NCBI RefSeq assembly: GCF_030012525.1
Contig: NZ_CP124855.1
Coordinates: 682,001 to 746,000, forward strand
DNA from: Chryseobacterium gotjawalense
GTDB taxonomy: Bacteria; Bacteroidota; Bacteroidia; Flavobacteriales; Weeksellaceae
Direction of reading: 5' to 3'
Length of the DNA stretch: 64,000 nt
The notes under the pieces were generated by a model that had not been told where the DNA came from, ran no database searches, and saw only the letters and a program-made list of their open reading frames with translations. The position numbers and the translations under genes were made by a program. The stretch's first letter is position 1; every line of letters starts with the position of its first letter. Below, one piece after another: positions 46,795 through 56,128 of the stretch.

Positions 46795-47865
46795 CTATTC
46801 CTCGCTCAAAGCATAGACCGCAAAACTCGCTAACCAGTGATCGCCGCCATAATTTCCCTGGAAAAGCAGTGGCAAAGCGTTGGCTAAAAACAGATCTGAT
46901 GTTGTTGCAAGCTGTTTTTTAAGCGGATGATTTTCGGGCAAATATTTCGAAATTCCTTTCATCGTCCAGGCTCTGGAGAATGAAAGTCCGACCAAATGAA
47001 CGGTTTGGAAATCATTAATATCACTGATGACTGGGATTTCAGAAATATTGGCAATACTTTTTTTGTCGTAGAACCCATTGAACCATTTTACAAATTCTTT
47101 TTGTGGAAGAATTCTCCGCATCAAATCTGCAATTTCAAGACTTGGTGAAAAGAAATCACTTCCGTCAGGTTCAAGATACGCCGGCGTTTTATGGTCTTTT
47201 AAATAAAAGTATTTTGCTTTTTCCACCAGTTGATTTTCGAAAATCCTGTCGTTGGATGTTCTCGCCCAATCAAGTGCAAACGCCATAGCAAAGGCAGAAT
47301 TGGGGTGAACTCCAGTTCGGTTCGGATAGGTTTGTTTGGGTAAATAAGTTTTCCAAAGTCTCAGAATTTCATCGGTCAGCGGTTTTAAATTCTGATGCCA
47401 AATCTTTGCTTGCGGATCATCCCAAGTCATGAGTTCTTCATCTAATTTCAGCAACCACGCCCAACCATATGTTCTTTCAAAGTTGGCAGAAATCTGATAT
47501 TTTGTAAAATACGCGGCTTCTTCTTTAATTTTTTCCGGCTGAAAAGACGCTTCTAAAATTTCAATAATTTCTTTTTTATCCGACAAATTGGGTTTTGACT
47601 TTAATAAGCGAACCAACATCCAATGTCCATGAACAGAAGAATGCCAATCGAAACAGCCGTAAAAACTGGGATGCAATTCTGCAGGCGTTAGCGTTGCTTC
47701 CTTTTCATTATTAATGATATGAGCTGTTTTATTCGGATATTCCTGATTGATGCATTTCATTGGCTTTTCGGCCAGTTTCATCGCAATATCATCAGTAAAT
47801 TTTGGCAGGTTTTGAGCGTTCAAACTGAAACTGAGCAACATTGCGATTGGAAAAAGTGTCTTCAT
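46795..47865 (-). CDS. DUF2891 domain-containing exported protein
   Basis: 356 residues with a signal peptide (about 1-17, ending FSLNAQ). The DUF2891 family match is strong: HPSFYGCFDWHSSVHGHW and PSLEIADLMRR; the (alpha/alpha) barrel look suggests a carbohydrate-active or structural role, which is inference. It lies 25 bases downstream of a small membrane protein gene on the same strand. Confidence 0.85.
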   Translation of the reverse strand: MKTLFPIAMLLSFSLNAQNLPKFTDDIAMKLAEKPMKCINQEYPNKTAHIINNEKEATLTPAELHPSFYGCFDWHSSVHGHWMLVRLLKSKPNLSDKKEIIEILEASFQPEKIKEEAAYFTKYQISANFERTYGWAWLLKLDEELMTWDDPQAKIWHQNLKPLTDEILRLWKTYLPKQTYPNRTGVHPNSAFAMAFALDWARTSNDRIFENQLVEKAKYFYLKDHKTPAYLEPDGSDFFSPSLEIADLMRRILPQKEFVKWFNGFYDKKSIANISEIPVISDINDFQTVHLVGLSFSRAWTMKGISKYLPENHPLKKQLATTSDLFLANALPLLFQGNYGGDHWLASFAVYALSEE

Positions 47866-47889
47866 TTTTTCTTTAATTAAATTGCTCTT

Positions 47890-48132
47890 TTAGAAATTCA
47901 GTTTTCCATTGGTCATTAAATAATAGAAAATTCCGGCTGCGATAAATAAAACCAAATAAACAATCACTAATATTTTCTGTTTTTTAAGGGCTGACAAGAC
48001 CAACAAGCCCAGAATTCCGGTCACCAAAACGATTAATTTCTGTACAGGCTCCTGGATGAACATCGACCCGGCAATTAATGCCAGAGACAAAAAGTGAAAA
48101 ATCCGTTCCTTCTTTAATATGTATTCTTTCAT
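47890..48132 (-). CDS. Small 80-residue membrane protein
   Basis: Three predicted transmembrane helices (about 13-28, 30-48 and 55-72) after a charged N-terminus (MKEYILKKERIF). Not recognised as a named family. It is 25 bases upstream of the DUF2891 gene and separated from the next gene by a terminator. Confidence 0.7.
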   Translation of the reverse strand: MKEYILKKERIFHFLSLALIAGSMFIQEPVQKLIVLVTGILGLLVLSALKKQKILVIVYLVLFIAAGIFYYLMTNGKLNF

Positions 48133-48144
48133 TTTCTAAAAATA

Positions 48145-48179
48145 AGAAATCCTTTCAGATTGCTGAAAGGATTTTCTTT
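48145..48179 (-). terminator. Terminator of the acyl-CoA dehydrogenase unit
   Basis: Stem AAATCCTTTCAG / CTGAAAGGATTT with T-rich flanks; one base beyond the stop of the membrane-anchored protein gene. Confidence 0.85.
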
Positions 48180-48542
48180 TTATTTCATGTTGACCACTTT
48201 ATCAACAATGTATTTCGTGTTTCCACGCCATGGGATTACACCGTTGTATTCTTTGTAATGCAAATCAAACTGCTTTCCGCTGTTTTCTTCCAGCTGTTTA
48301 AATACGGCTTCATTTTCGACAGAAAACTCGAATTCATAACTGGTTAAAGCACCGGTTTTACCGCGGCCGAAACCTTCCTGAATCAGTTTTCCTTCGTAGG
48401 TTTTAAAAATATAGCCTTTCTTATTCGCATAGTTTAGGTAACCGGATTTTACTCCTTCAGCGAAAACGAAAAAATATTTATACCACATAAAACTTCCTAA
48501 AACAAGCAAAACGGCAATTACAATAATCCAAATTTTTTTCAT
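48180..48542 (-). CDS. Membrane-anchored small protein of unknown function
   Basis: 120 residues: one N-terminal hydrophobic helix (about 3-22) then a soluble beta-rich domain (GKLIQEGFGRGKTGAL, WRGNTKYIVD). It could be an uncleaved anchor or a signal peptide. Homologues in flavobacteria sometimes bear the name 6-phosphogluconate dehydrogenase; no such domain is present, and the name should not be used. It begins 18 bases after the acyl-CoA dehydrogenase stop and is co-transcribed with it. Confidence 0.75.
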   Translation of the reverse strand: MKKIWIIVIAVLLVLGSFMWYKYFFVFAEGVKSGYLNYANKKGYIFKTYEGKLIQEGFGRGKTGALTSYEFEFSVENEAVFKQLEENSGKQFDLHYKEYNGVIPWRGNTKYIVDKVVNMK

Positions 48543-48559
48543 AGCGTGTATTTTTACGG

Positions 48560-49705
48560 TTAACTGTTTTTGGCGATGCTTCTCGAAATTACAATTCTTT
48601 GAATCTCAGAAGTTCCCTCATAAATCTGGGTGATTTTCGCATCGCGCATCATTCTTTCTACGTGATATTCTTTCACATAACCATAACCGCCGTGAATTTG
48701 AACAGCTTCTATGGTAGTATCCATCGCTACTTGTGATGAATATAATTTTGCCATTGCACCGATTTCAGAAATATCTTTTCCTTCATCTTTATCTACAGCT
48801 GCTTTGAAACACAACATTCTGGCTGCGGTAATCGACGTTGCCATATCGGCTAATTTAAAGGCAATTGCCTGGTGATTGATAATTTCAGTTTTAAATGCTT
48901 TTCTGGTTTTTGCATATTTCAAAGCCAGTTCATAAGCGCCTGAAGCGATTCCTAAAGCTTGAGAAGCGATTCCGATTCTTCCACCGTTTAAAACTGCCAT
49001 TGCGAAATTGAATCCAAAACCGTCTTCACCGATTCTGTTTTCTTTCGGTACTTTTACATCTGTAAATAATAAAGAATGGGTATCACTTCCTCGGATTCCC
49101 AACTTATCTTCTTTCGGTCCGATTTCAAAACCTGGCCATCCTTTTTCTACGATAAAAGCGTTGATTCCTTTGTGTTTTTTTTCAGGATCGGTTTGTGCAA
49201 TGACGATATAATAAGTTGCTGTACCACCGTTGGTAATCCAGTTTTTAGTACCGTTCAGGATATAATGATCACCTTTGTCCACCGCTGTTGTTTGCTGAGA
49301 AGTTGCATCTGAACCCGCTTCTGGCTCAGACAAGGCAAAAGCTCCGATCACTTCACCACTTGCAAGCGGTTTCAGGTATTTCATTTTCTGCTCCTCGTTG
49401 CAATATTTTTCTAATCCTGCGCACACCAATGAATTGTTAACGGACATTACTACCGCTGCGGACGCATCTACTTTTGCGATTTCTTCCATAGCCAGAACAT
49501 AGGAAACGCTGTCCATTCCTGCGCCGCCGTATTTAGGATCCACCATCATTCCAAGTAATCCCAATTCTCCCATTTTCTTTACCTGTTCGTGCGGAAACTT
49601 CTGTGCGTTGTCTCTTTCTATAACTCCTGGTAAAAGCTCAGTTTGTGCAAAATCTCTTGCCGCCTGCTGAATCATCAACTGTTCTTCAGATAAATTAAAA
49701 TTCAT
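48560..49705 (-). CDS. Acyl-CoA dehydrogenase
   Basis: 381-residue FAD enzyme of fatty-acid or branched-chain oxidation that makes the trans-2-enoyl-CoA. Signatures ALSEPEAGSDATSQQTT (FAD/substrate) and QIHGGYGYVKEYHVERMMRD are intact; the likely catalytic Glu is in QIYEGTSEIQR (near 367). Closest to short-chain/butyryl-CoA type; chain specificity is not predictable. First gene of a two-gene unit; it is divergent from the fatty acyl-CoA ligase gene, so the pair may serve the same pathway. Confidence 0.95.
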   Translation of the reverse strand: MNFNLSEEQLMIQQAARDFAQTELLPGVIERDNAQKFPHEQVKKMGELGLLGMMVDPKYGGAGMDSVSYVLAMEEIAKVDASAAVVMSVNNSLVCAGLEKYCNEEQKMKYLKPLASGEVIGAFALSEPEAGSDATSQQTTAVDKGDHYILNGTKNWITNGGTATYYIVIAQTDPEKKHKGINAFIVEKGWPGFEIGPKEDKLGIRGSDTHSLLFTDVKVPKENRIGEDGFGFNFAMAVLNGGRIGIASQALGIASGAYELALKYAKTRKAFKTEIINHQAIAFKLADMATSITAARMLCFKAAVDKDEGKDISEIGAMAKLYSSQVAMDTTIEAVQIHGGYGYVKEYHVERMMRDAKITQIYEGTSEIQRIVISRSIAKNS

Positions 49706-49876
49706 AAAGTTTAAAAATTGTTTGGTGGTAAAAATACAATATTTCTAAAACTTAAAAAATTAAATTAATACTTAGTTTCAATTAGGCATTGTGGGGTTAA
49801 ATAAAAATGATATTTTTACATTAATTCAATATTATATTTAAATTAAATAATAGTATTCATCAAATAAAACTATCAT

Positions 49877-51655
49877 ATGTTAATAAAAAGAACTTTTGAT
49901 TTCGCGCACAATGCGTTGGAAAAATATTCAAGAGAAGATATGTTCATTACCAAGTATAATGGTAAATGGGAAAAAACATCGACCAGGGAATTTATTGCTT
50001 TAGGGAATAAAGTTTCGCGGGGATTATTGAAACTGGGAATTAAACCCGGTGATAAAATCGCCCTTATTACCACGGCAACCAGAACAGAATGGGCAGTAAT
50101 GGATTTAGGAATCTCTCAAATTGGAGCCGTATCTGTACCCGTTTACCCCAGTATTTCTCCGGATGATTACAATTTCATCTTTAATAATGCTGATGTAAAA
50201 TACTGTTTTGTATCGGATGTCGAATTGTATGAGAAAGTGATGAAAATTAGAGACAATGTACCTACTTTGCAGGGAGTTTTTAGTTTTGATGAAATCAATG
50301 GTGCCCCAAACTGGCGGGAAATTATCGACTTGGGAAACGATGAAGCCACCCAAAGTGAAGTGGAAGATATTTCTAAATCTATCAATACCGAAGATTTGGC
50401 AACGATTATTTACACCTCAGGAACCACCGGAAAACCAAAAGGTGTAATGCTTTCCCATCTTAATATTGTATCGAATGTTTTGGGTTCTAATCCGAGAATC
50501 CCAAGAGTGAAAGGACTGGAATTCAGTGATATTAAAATTCTGAGTTTCCTTCCTATTTGTCACATTTTCGAACGGATGCTTTTCTATCTGTATCAATATA
50601 ATGGCTATGCAATTTATTTCGCAGAAAGTATTGAGAAAATGGGCGATAACATCAAGGAAGTTCAACCGCACATTATGTCGGTAGTTCCGAGATTGATTGA
50701 AAAAGTGTATGATAAAATTTATGATAAAGGAACCAGTGCCGGCGGGTTAAAATCTCAAATATTCCTATGGGCATTAGGCGTAAATAAAGCGAAAGAAAAG
50801 CTAGGAAAACCCTCCGGATTAAAAGAAATCATCGCTGACAAACTGGTCTTTTCGAAATGGAGAGAAGGTTTGGGAGGCAACATCATCACGCTTGTTTCCG
50901 GATCAGCAGCTCTATCGGCACGACTGAATAAGATGTTTCAAAATGCCGGAATTCCCATTTTGGAAGGTTATGGTTTAACAGAAACTTCGCCGGTGATTTC
51001 GGTGAACAGTTTCGGGAAAATTAAAATAGGAACCGTGGGTCATCCTCTCGACAATGTACAGGTGAAAATTCAGGAAGATGGGGAGATTACCGTAAAAGGC
51101 CCGTCTGTTTTTAAAGGTTATTTTAAAAATGAGGAAATGACCAAAGAATCATTTACCGATGAGGGCTTCTTTAAAACAGGCGATATCGGTCATATTGATG
51201 AAGAAGGTTATCTGCATATAACCGACCGTAAAAAAGAAATGTTCAAAACTTCGGGTGGAAAATACATTGCCCCACAGGTGATTGAAAATTTAGCGAAAGC
51301 ATCTAAATTCATTGAGCAAATTATGGTCGTTGGCGATGGAGAGAAAATGCCGTGTGCTTTTGTTCAGCCAGACTTCAATTTTATTAAAAACTGGGCAGAA
51401 AGAAAAGGATTGAATCTTGGAACGGCTCCTGCAGAAATGGTAAAAAGCCCAGAATTAATCGCCAGAATAGGAAAAGAAATCACTTACCTGAACACCAAAT
51501 TAGGAAATTGGGAACAGATTAAAAAGTTCGAGCTCACCCCAGAAGTATGGTCTATCGAATTAGGACTGCTCACTCCTACTCTGAAACTGAAAAGAAAAGC
51601 AATCAAAGAAAGATACCTCAAACTGTATAACGAAATGTACGGACATCAGGAGTAA
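49877..51655 (+). CDS. Long-chain fatty acid-CoA ligase (AMP-forming)
   Basis: 592-residue adenylate-forming ligase that activates fatty acids to acyl-CoA. ATP motif YTSGTTGKPKGVML (about 177-190), adenine-binding GYGLTETSP (about 370), and the hinge/AMP motif TGDIGHIDEEGYLHITDRKK are intact. It matches the FadD15-type long-chain ligases. Divergent from the acyl-CoA dehydrogenase with a 170-base spacer holding both promoters; no full consensus box found. Ends at a clear terminator. Confidence 0.95.
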   Translation: MLIKRTFDFAHNALEKYSREDMFITKYNGKWEKTSTREFIALGNKVSRGLLKLGIKPGDKIALITTATRTEWAVMDLGISQIGAVSVPVYPSISPDDYNFIFNNADVKYCFVSDVELYEKVMKIRDNVPTLQGVFSFDEINGAPNWREIIDLGNDEATQSEVEDISKSINTEDLATIIYTSGTTGKPKGVMLSHLNIVSNVLGSNPRIPRVKGLEFSDIKILSFLPICHIFERMLFYLYQYNGYAIYFAESIEKMGDNIKEVQPHIMSVVPRLIEKVYDKIYDKGTSAGGLKSQIFLWALGVNKAKEKLGKPSGLKEIIADKLVFSKWREGLGGNIITLVSGSAALSARLNKMFQNAGIPILEGYGLTETSPVISVNSFGKIKIGTVGHPLDNVQVKIQEDGEITVKGPSVFKGYFKNEEMTKESFTDEGFFKTGDIGHIDEEGYLHITDRKKEMFKTSGGKYIAPQVIENLAKASKFIEQIMVVGDGEKMPCAFVQPDFNFIKNWAERKGLNLGTAPAEMVKSPELIARIGKEITYLNTKLGNWEQIKKFELTPEVWSIELGLLTPTLKLKRKAIKERYLKLYNEMYGHQE

Positions 51656-52055
51656 TTTTGACAAGAAAAAGGAAAGCACGGTTTTAAACTGTGCTTTTTT
51701 TATATGTGTTGAGAGATGTTAACTTAAACTGGAAGCCTGTCACAATATTTAAAATCTTATTTTTTCAAATTATCTGAAGAAAAAGCGCATATCTCTGAAA
51801 GAGATAATATTACAACTTCTCGTTTTGCTCTCTTTTATTTCATAACTTTGAGAAAAGCAAAATACTTCTGAATGATAATTCAAAAATTTGATGTCAAAAA
51901 AACATTATTTGAAATTGAAAAGCTTTTTTTAAAGGCCTCAAAAGAATACTTTTACAGATCTCCGCTGTTATTGGGCAAAATAATTTTCATTAAAAAGATT
52001 TGCTATACATTCCAGGCTTCAAACTTTTATCGGTATCATTAAAAACATCAATATT
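51656..52055. other. Intergenic region upstream of aconitase gene
   Basis: 400 bases. Beyond the ligase terminator I see only a small palindrome ATCTCTGAAAGAGAT (51789-51803 region) and AT-rich sequence. No consensus promoter and no frame worth calling. Confidence 0.4.
51671..51702 (+). terminator. Terminator of the fatty acyl-CoA ligase gene
   Basis: Stem AAAGCACGGTTT / AAACTGTGCTTT (one mismatch) and a T run. Confidence 0.8.
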
Positions 52056-54842
52056 ATGGAAAAAGATATTTTTAAAGTAAAGAAAACCCTGCAAACCAAA
52101 GAAGGGAATTACACCTACTACAGCCTCACCGAGTTACAAAATAAAGGATATGATATCGAAAAATTACCTTTTTCAATTCGGATTCTTTTAGAAAATGCGA
52201 TCCGCAATTACGATGGCTTTTCGGTCACCGAAGAAAATATTAAAACTTTATTAAACTGGACGCCAAAAGGAACAGATAAAGATATTCCGTTTAAACCGGC
52301 GCGCGTTCTAATGCAGGATTTCACAGGAGTTCCTGCGGTGGTAGATATTGCGGCGCTTCGGGCTGAAGTGGCACGGAAAGGTAAAAATCCGGATGCCATC
52401 AATCCACTTGTTCCTGTTGATCTGGTCATCGATCATTCGGTACAGGTCGATTTTTTCGGCACTGAAGAATCCTATTCGCGCAATATGGAGGAAGAATACA
52501 AGCGCAATAAAGAACGCTATCAATTTCTAAAATGGGCACAGAATTCTTTTGACAACTTTAGTGTTGTTCCACCGGGAATGGGAATTTGCCATCAAATTAA
52601 TTTGGAATATCTCTCCAAAGGAGTCATCGAGAGAAATGGAGAAGTTTTTCCGGATACTTTAGTTGGAACCGACAGTCATACACCCATGGTTAACGGTATT
52701 GGTGTCGTCGCCTGGGGCGTTGGCGGTATCGAAGCAGAAGCAGCTATTCTTGGTCAGCCACTTTATTTTATAATGCCCGAAGTCATTGGTTTGAAATTAA
52801 CAGGAAAACTTCCTTTGGGTTCTACAGCAACAGATTTGGTCTTAACGATTGCCAATCTGCTTCGGAAATTTGGAGTCGTTGGTAAGTTTGTAGAAGTTTT
52901 CGGTTCCGGTCTGGCGAATCTTTCTGTTCCAGACAGAGCCACGATCGGAAATATGTCTCCAGAATTTGGATGTACAATTACCTATTTTCCGGTTGATGAT
53001 AAAACTCTGGAGTATATGCGCAAAAGCAACCGATCTGAAGCACAGATTTCATTGGTGGAAACTTACTGCAAAACCAATATGCTTTGGCGGGAAAATGAAG
53101 ATAAAATAAACTATACTGATGTCGTAGAACTGGATCTCTCTACTATAGAACCTACCGTGGCAGGACCAAAGAGACCACAGGATAAAATTCTGTTAAAAGA
53201 CTTTAAAAATAAATTTATTGATCTGCTCCACAGCTCTTTTAGCAGAACATATATCTCCCAGGAAAATCGTGAAATCGAAAAATCTATCACACGGTTTGAC
53301 AATGAAGGTGGTGACTTGCTGATTCCGAAAGCCGAAATAACACCTTTAAATCACGAACTGGAAGCAAAAGAAAACAATGGCCTTCAAACAGTCTGGATCA
53401 CGCGCGGTCAGGAAAAATTCATGCTTTCTGACGGTGCCGTTACGATAGCCGCCATTACTTCGTGTACCAATACTTCCAATCCTTTTGTAATGATAGGTGC
53501 TGGATTAGTCGCCCGAAAAGCTAGAGAACACGGCATTAACGTAAAACCCTGGGTGAAAACTTCGCTGGCTCCAGGCTCAAAAGTAGTGACTGATTATCTT
53601 GAAAAAGCAGATCTGATGAAGGATTTGGAAGCACTTGATTTTCACCTGGTCGGATATGGCTGCACGTCGTGCATTGGAAATTCAGGTCCACTGGCTCCCG
53701 AGATTTCAAAAGCGGTAGACGATTATAATCTAATCGTGACTTCGGTACTTTCAGGCAACAGAAATTTTGAAGCCAGGATTCATCCACAGGTGAAAATGAA
53801 TTTTCTGATGTCGCCAATGTTGGTCGTCGCTTATGCGATTGCTGGCCGAGTTGACATTGATTTAACTACCGAACCTATCAGTTATGATTCTAATCAGGAA
53901 CCTGTTTATCTTAAAGACATTTGGCCTACTGATGATGAAATCAATGAGATCTTAAACCGTGTATTATCGCCTTCTGATTTTGCAAAAAATTATGATGAGA
54001 TTTTCGATGGCAATGAAATCTGGCGAAACCTGGAAGTTCCCACCGGAAAACTCTATGATTGGGATAAAGATTCCACCTATATTAAAGAAATTCCGTTCTT
54101 TCATGATATTTCAGTGCAGACAGAACCTTTGCAAGATATTCAAAATGCCAGAGTCCTTTTGGTATTGGGCGACAGTGTGACTACGGATCACATTTCTCCG
54201 GCCGGTGCATTCAGTGAGACTTCTGCGGCAGGCAAATACCTTTTAAGCAAAGGCGTAGAAAAAGAGAACTTTAATTCTTACGGATCCCGCCGTGGGAATG
54301 ATGAAGTGATGGTACGCGGTACCTTTGCCAATGTGAGGATCAAAAATAAATTAGCACAGAAGGAAGGTGGTTTCACTACGTACTTACCCACTGGCGAAGA
54401 AATGTCGGTTTATGAAGCTTCAGTTAAATACAAAGAAGAGCAAACTCCTTTATTGGTTTTGGCAGGAAAGGAATACGGCAGCGGATCCTCTCGGGACTGG
54501 GCGGCGAAAGGCACTTTTCTGTTAGGAATAAAAGCAGTACTGGCAGAAAGTTACGAGCGCATTCACAGAAGCAATCTCGTGGGATTAGGCGTATTACCAT
54601 TACAATATAAAGAAGGAGATACCGCCGAAAAACTTGGACTTACCGGCACAGAAATCTTTTCAGTCACAGGAATTGCAAATGACATCAAACCTTTAAAAGA
54701 AATTGAAATAACAGCTAAAACCGGAAATGGCACAGACATAAAATTTCAGGTAATCGCCCGTTTGGATTCTTTAATTGAGATTGAATATTACCGGAATGGC
54801 GGAATTTTACAATACGTCCTTCGGCAGTTTTTAGAGAAATAA
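52056..54842 (+). CDS. acnA: Aconitate hydratase AcnA
   Basis: 928-residue AcnA/IRP-type aconitase of the citric acid cycle, isomerising citrate and isocitrate. The 4Fe-4S ligands are the Cys of ITSCTNTSN (about 472) and the two Cys of GYGCTSCIG (about 538 and 541). Substrate residues GTDSHTPM and the C-terminal swivel with GSGSSRDWAAKG are intact. Monocistronic. Proteins of this type can also bind mRNA when the cluster is lost; not shown here. Confidence 0.96.
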   Translation: MEKDIFKVKKTLQTKEGNYTYYSLTELQNKGYDIEKLPFSIRILLENAIRNYDGFSVTEENIKTLLNWTPKGTDKDIPFKPARVLMQDFTGVPAVVDIAALRAEVARKGKNPDAINPLVPVDLVIDHSVQVDFFGTEESYSRNMEEEYKRNKERYQFLKWAQNSFDNFSVVPPGMGICHQINLEYLSKGVIERNGEVFPDTLVGTDSHTPMVNGIGVVAWGVGGIEAEAAILGQPLYFIMPEVIGLKLTGKLPLGSTATDLVLTIANLLRKFGVVGKFVEVFGSGLANLSVPDRATIGNMSPEFGCTITYFPVDDKTLEYMRKSNRSEAQISLVETYCKTNMLWRENEDKINYTDVVELDLSTIEPTVAGPKRPQDKILLKDFKNKFIDLLHSSFSRTYISQENREIEKSITRFDNEGGDLLIPKAEITPLNHELEAKENNGLQTVWITRGQEKFMLSDGAVTIAAITSCTNTSNPFVMIGAGLVARKAREHGINVKPWVKTSLAPGSKVVTDYLEKADLMKDLEALDFHLVGYGCTSCIGNSGPLAPEISKAVDDYNLIVTSVLSGNRNFEARIHPQVKMNFLMSPMLVVAYAIAGRVDIDLTTEPISYDSNQEPVYLKDIWPTDDEINEILNRVLSPSDFAKNYDEIFDGNEIWRNLEVPTGKLYDWDKDSTYIKEIPFFHDISVQTEPLQDIQNARVLLVLGDSVTTDHISPAGAFSETSAAGKYLLSKGVEKENFNSYGSRRGNDEVMVRGTFANVRIKNKLAQKEGGFTTYLPTGEEMSVYEASVKYKEEQTPLLVLAGKEYGSGSSRDWAAKGTFLLGIKAVLAESYERIHRSNLVGLGVLPLQYKEGDTAEKLGLTGTEIFSVTGIANDIKPLKEIEITAKTGNGTDIKFQVIARLDSLIEIEYYRNGGILQYVLRQFLEK

Positions 54843-55028
54843 AAACTAAAAAAAATGATACAAATTTGCAAAAGATCAAGGCGAAAAGATATTTTTCCGA
54901 AGTATAAAACAGTGAAATCTTTATTTTCTTCTATCTTTTAGCAATTTTTAATGTTACTAAAATAGAACTTTTGCGGTTTAAAAAAAATTTGACAATTACT
55001 TTACAATCTTAACCCAAAATAGCATCTC

Positions 55029-55370
55029 ATGGAAAATCAAGATCTTTATCCTGTTACCACCAAAGAGTTGGCAGATAAAAAAGCGGCTTTAGCGCCAAAA
55101 AATGTAGAAGCTTGGCGCAACTTCAGTAAAACGGTATTTGAAGCAGGCGCTTTGGACCAAAAAACAAAACAATTAATTGCGGTTGCTGTAGCCCATGTAA
55201 CGCAATGTCCGTACTGTATCCGGTCACATTCTAAGCAGGCAATGCGAAAAGGAGCCTCTAAGGAAGAAATAATGGAAGCGATTTGGGTCGCTGCAGAAAT
55301 GCGCGCCGGAGCAGCGTATGAACATGCCACTATCGCCATGGATGAAATGGAGAAAACGAAAACACACTAA
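55029..55370 (+). CDS. Carboxymuconolactone decarboxylase family (AhpD-like) protein
   Basis: 113 residues with the AhpD-like core: Cys60, Cys63 and His67 in QCPYCIRSH, embedded in the helical CMD domain (28-105). The CxxC points to an alkylhydroperoxidase-type thiol enzyme rather than a decarboxylase. It stands alone 186 bases after acnA; a shared role in oxidative defence of the aconitase cluster is speculative. Confidence 0.88.
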   Translation: MENQDLYPVTTKELADKKAALAPKNVEAWRNFSKTVFEAGALDQKTKQLIAVAVAHVTQCPYCIRSHSKQAMRKGASKEEIMEAIWVAAEMRAGAAYEHATIAMDEMEKTKTH

Positions 55371-55421
55371 TTCTGTCCCGAGGTTTTAAAAAAAAAATTT
55401 AATCATAACCTATTCAAAATT

Positions 55422-55448
55422 ATATCCGTTTACAAACGGATATTTTCA
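55422..55448 (+). terminator. Possible terminator of the AhpD-like gene
   Basis: Stem ATATCCGTT / AACGGATAT with a 4-base loop and TTTTC. Confidence 0.6.
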
Positions 55449-55456
55449 TATATTTG
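55449..55456 (+). promoter_or_regulatory. Candidate -7 box of the zinc-ribbon gene
   Basis: TATATTTG matches the -7 consensus and ends 8 bases before an in-frame ATG at 55465 and 17 bases before the ATG at 55474. No TTTG at the -33 distance. Confidence 0.45.
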
Positions 55457-55473
55457 ATTAACAAATGATTGAT

Positions 55474-55821
55474 ATGGAAAACTGTCTGGAATGTGGCGAC
55501 ACCGTTATCGGAAGAAGCGATAAAAAATTCTGCAACGACGGCTGCAGAAATGCCTACAATAATAAACACAACAAAGATTCGTCAAACCTGATGCGCAACA
55601 TTAATAATAAATTGCGCAAAAACCACCGTGTTCTCTCCGAGCAGAAATTCATTGAAGGAAAAGCAAAAATGACACGTAATAAATTAATTTCTAAAGGTTT
55701 TGATTTCGAATATTTCACCAGTCTGAAAATCTATAAAAACGGCGCTGAATACCGATTCGTTTATGATATCGGATATAAGTTCTTAGAAGATGACTGGATA
55801 TTGCTCGTGAGGAAAGAATAA
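55474..55821 (+). CDS. Zinc-ribbon protein of unknown function
   Basis: 115 residues from the ATG at 55474 (MENCLECG); an in-frame ATG at 55465 adds three residues, but a -7 box 8 bases before it would leave almost no leader, so I prefer the inner start. Residues 1-25 form a treble-clef-like zinc site, CLECG ... FCNDGCRNAYNN. The rest is basic and helical, then beta-rich. Similar proteins are widespread in flavobacteria without known role; nucleic-acid binding is likely from the basic middle (inference). Confidence 0.75.
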   Translation: MENCLECGDTVIGRSDKKFCNDGCRNAYNNKHNKDSSNLMRNINNKLRKNHRVLSEQKFIEGKAKMTRNKLISKGFDFEYFTSLKIYKNGAEYRFVYDIGYKFLEDDWILLVRKE

Positions 55822-55942
55822 TTTATATTTGAGCATAATATAACATTAAAGTGAAAAACAGTTTTGGTGCGAAAATTCCACTCAGGTAAATGTAACACAG
55901 TCTGTTCTTCCGACCATTACTGAGTTCAGATTGTAAACATGA

Positions 55943-56042
55943 TTTGACGGAACTTTTATTACCAATGGAAAATTATTGGTATATCATCAAAGTTTCTGAC
56001 GGTCGATTAAATGGCTGGGTATTAGTTAAAAATAGAAATTAA
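55943..56042 (+). pseudogene. Remnant of a gliding-motility-associated (T9SS type B) C-terminal domain
   Basis: In the frame ending at TAA 56040-56042, the sequence reads LPMENYWYIIKVSDGRLN then GWVLVKNRN, matching the last ~28 residues of T9SS type B sorting domains (compare the adhesin end, LPTGNYWYQI ... VMIKNRN). Just upstream in another frame is FDGTF, the strand that normally precedes it as WDGTFNGK; so a small deletion with frameshift lies between. Nothing further upstream is recognisable. It is the tail of a lost surface-protein gene. Confidence 0.7.
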
Positions 56043-56075
56043 AACAGAAGATTCTTCTGAAGATTCCACAAAACA

Positions 56076-56106
56076 AAAAAGAGCAGAAATTTCTGCTCTT
56101 TTTTTA
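56076..56106. terminator. Bidirectional terminator downstream of cvfB
   Basis: Stem AAAAGAGCAGAAA / TTTCTGCTCTTTT, flanked by A and T runs. Confidence 0.85.
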
Positions 56107-56128
56107 TCTTTAAAAGTGACTGTTTAAT

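Larger units (their letters stand above)
55822..56128. other. Region with decayed gene 3' end
   Basis: 307 bases between the zinc-ribbon gene and cvfB. It contains the T9SS-domain remnant (55943-56042) and a bidirectional terminator. The part 55822-55942 shows nothing recognisable. Confidence 0.5.

Noticed and set aside
48180..48542. Name 6-phosphogluconate dehydrogenase for this small protein
   Set aside because: There is no Rossmann fold or 6PGDH motif; the name appears to be a propagated error.
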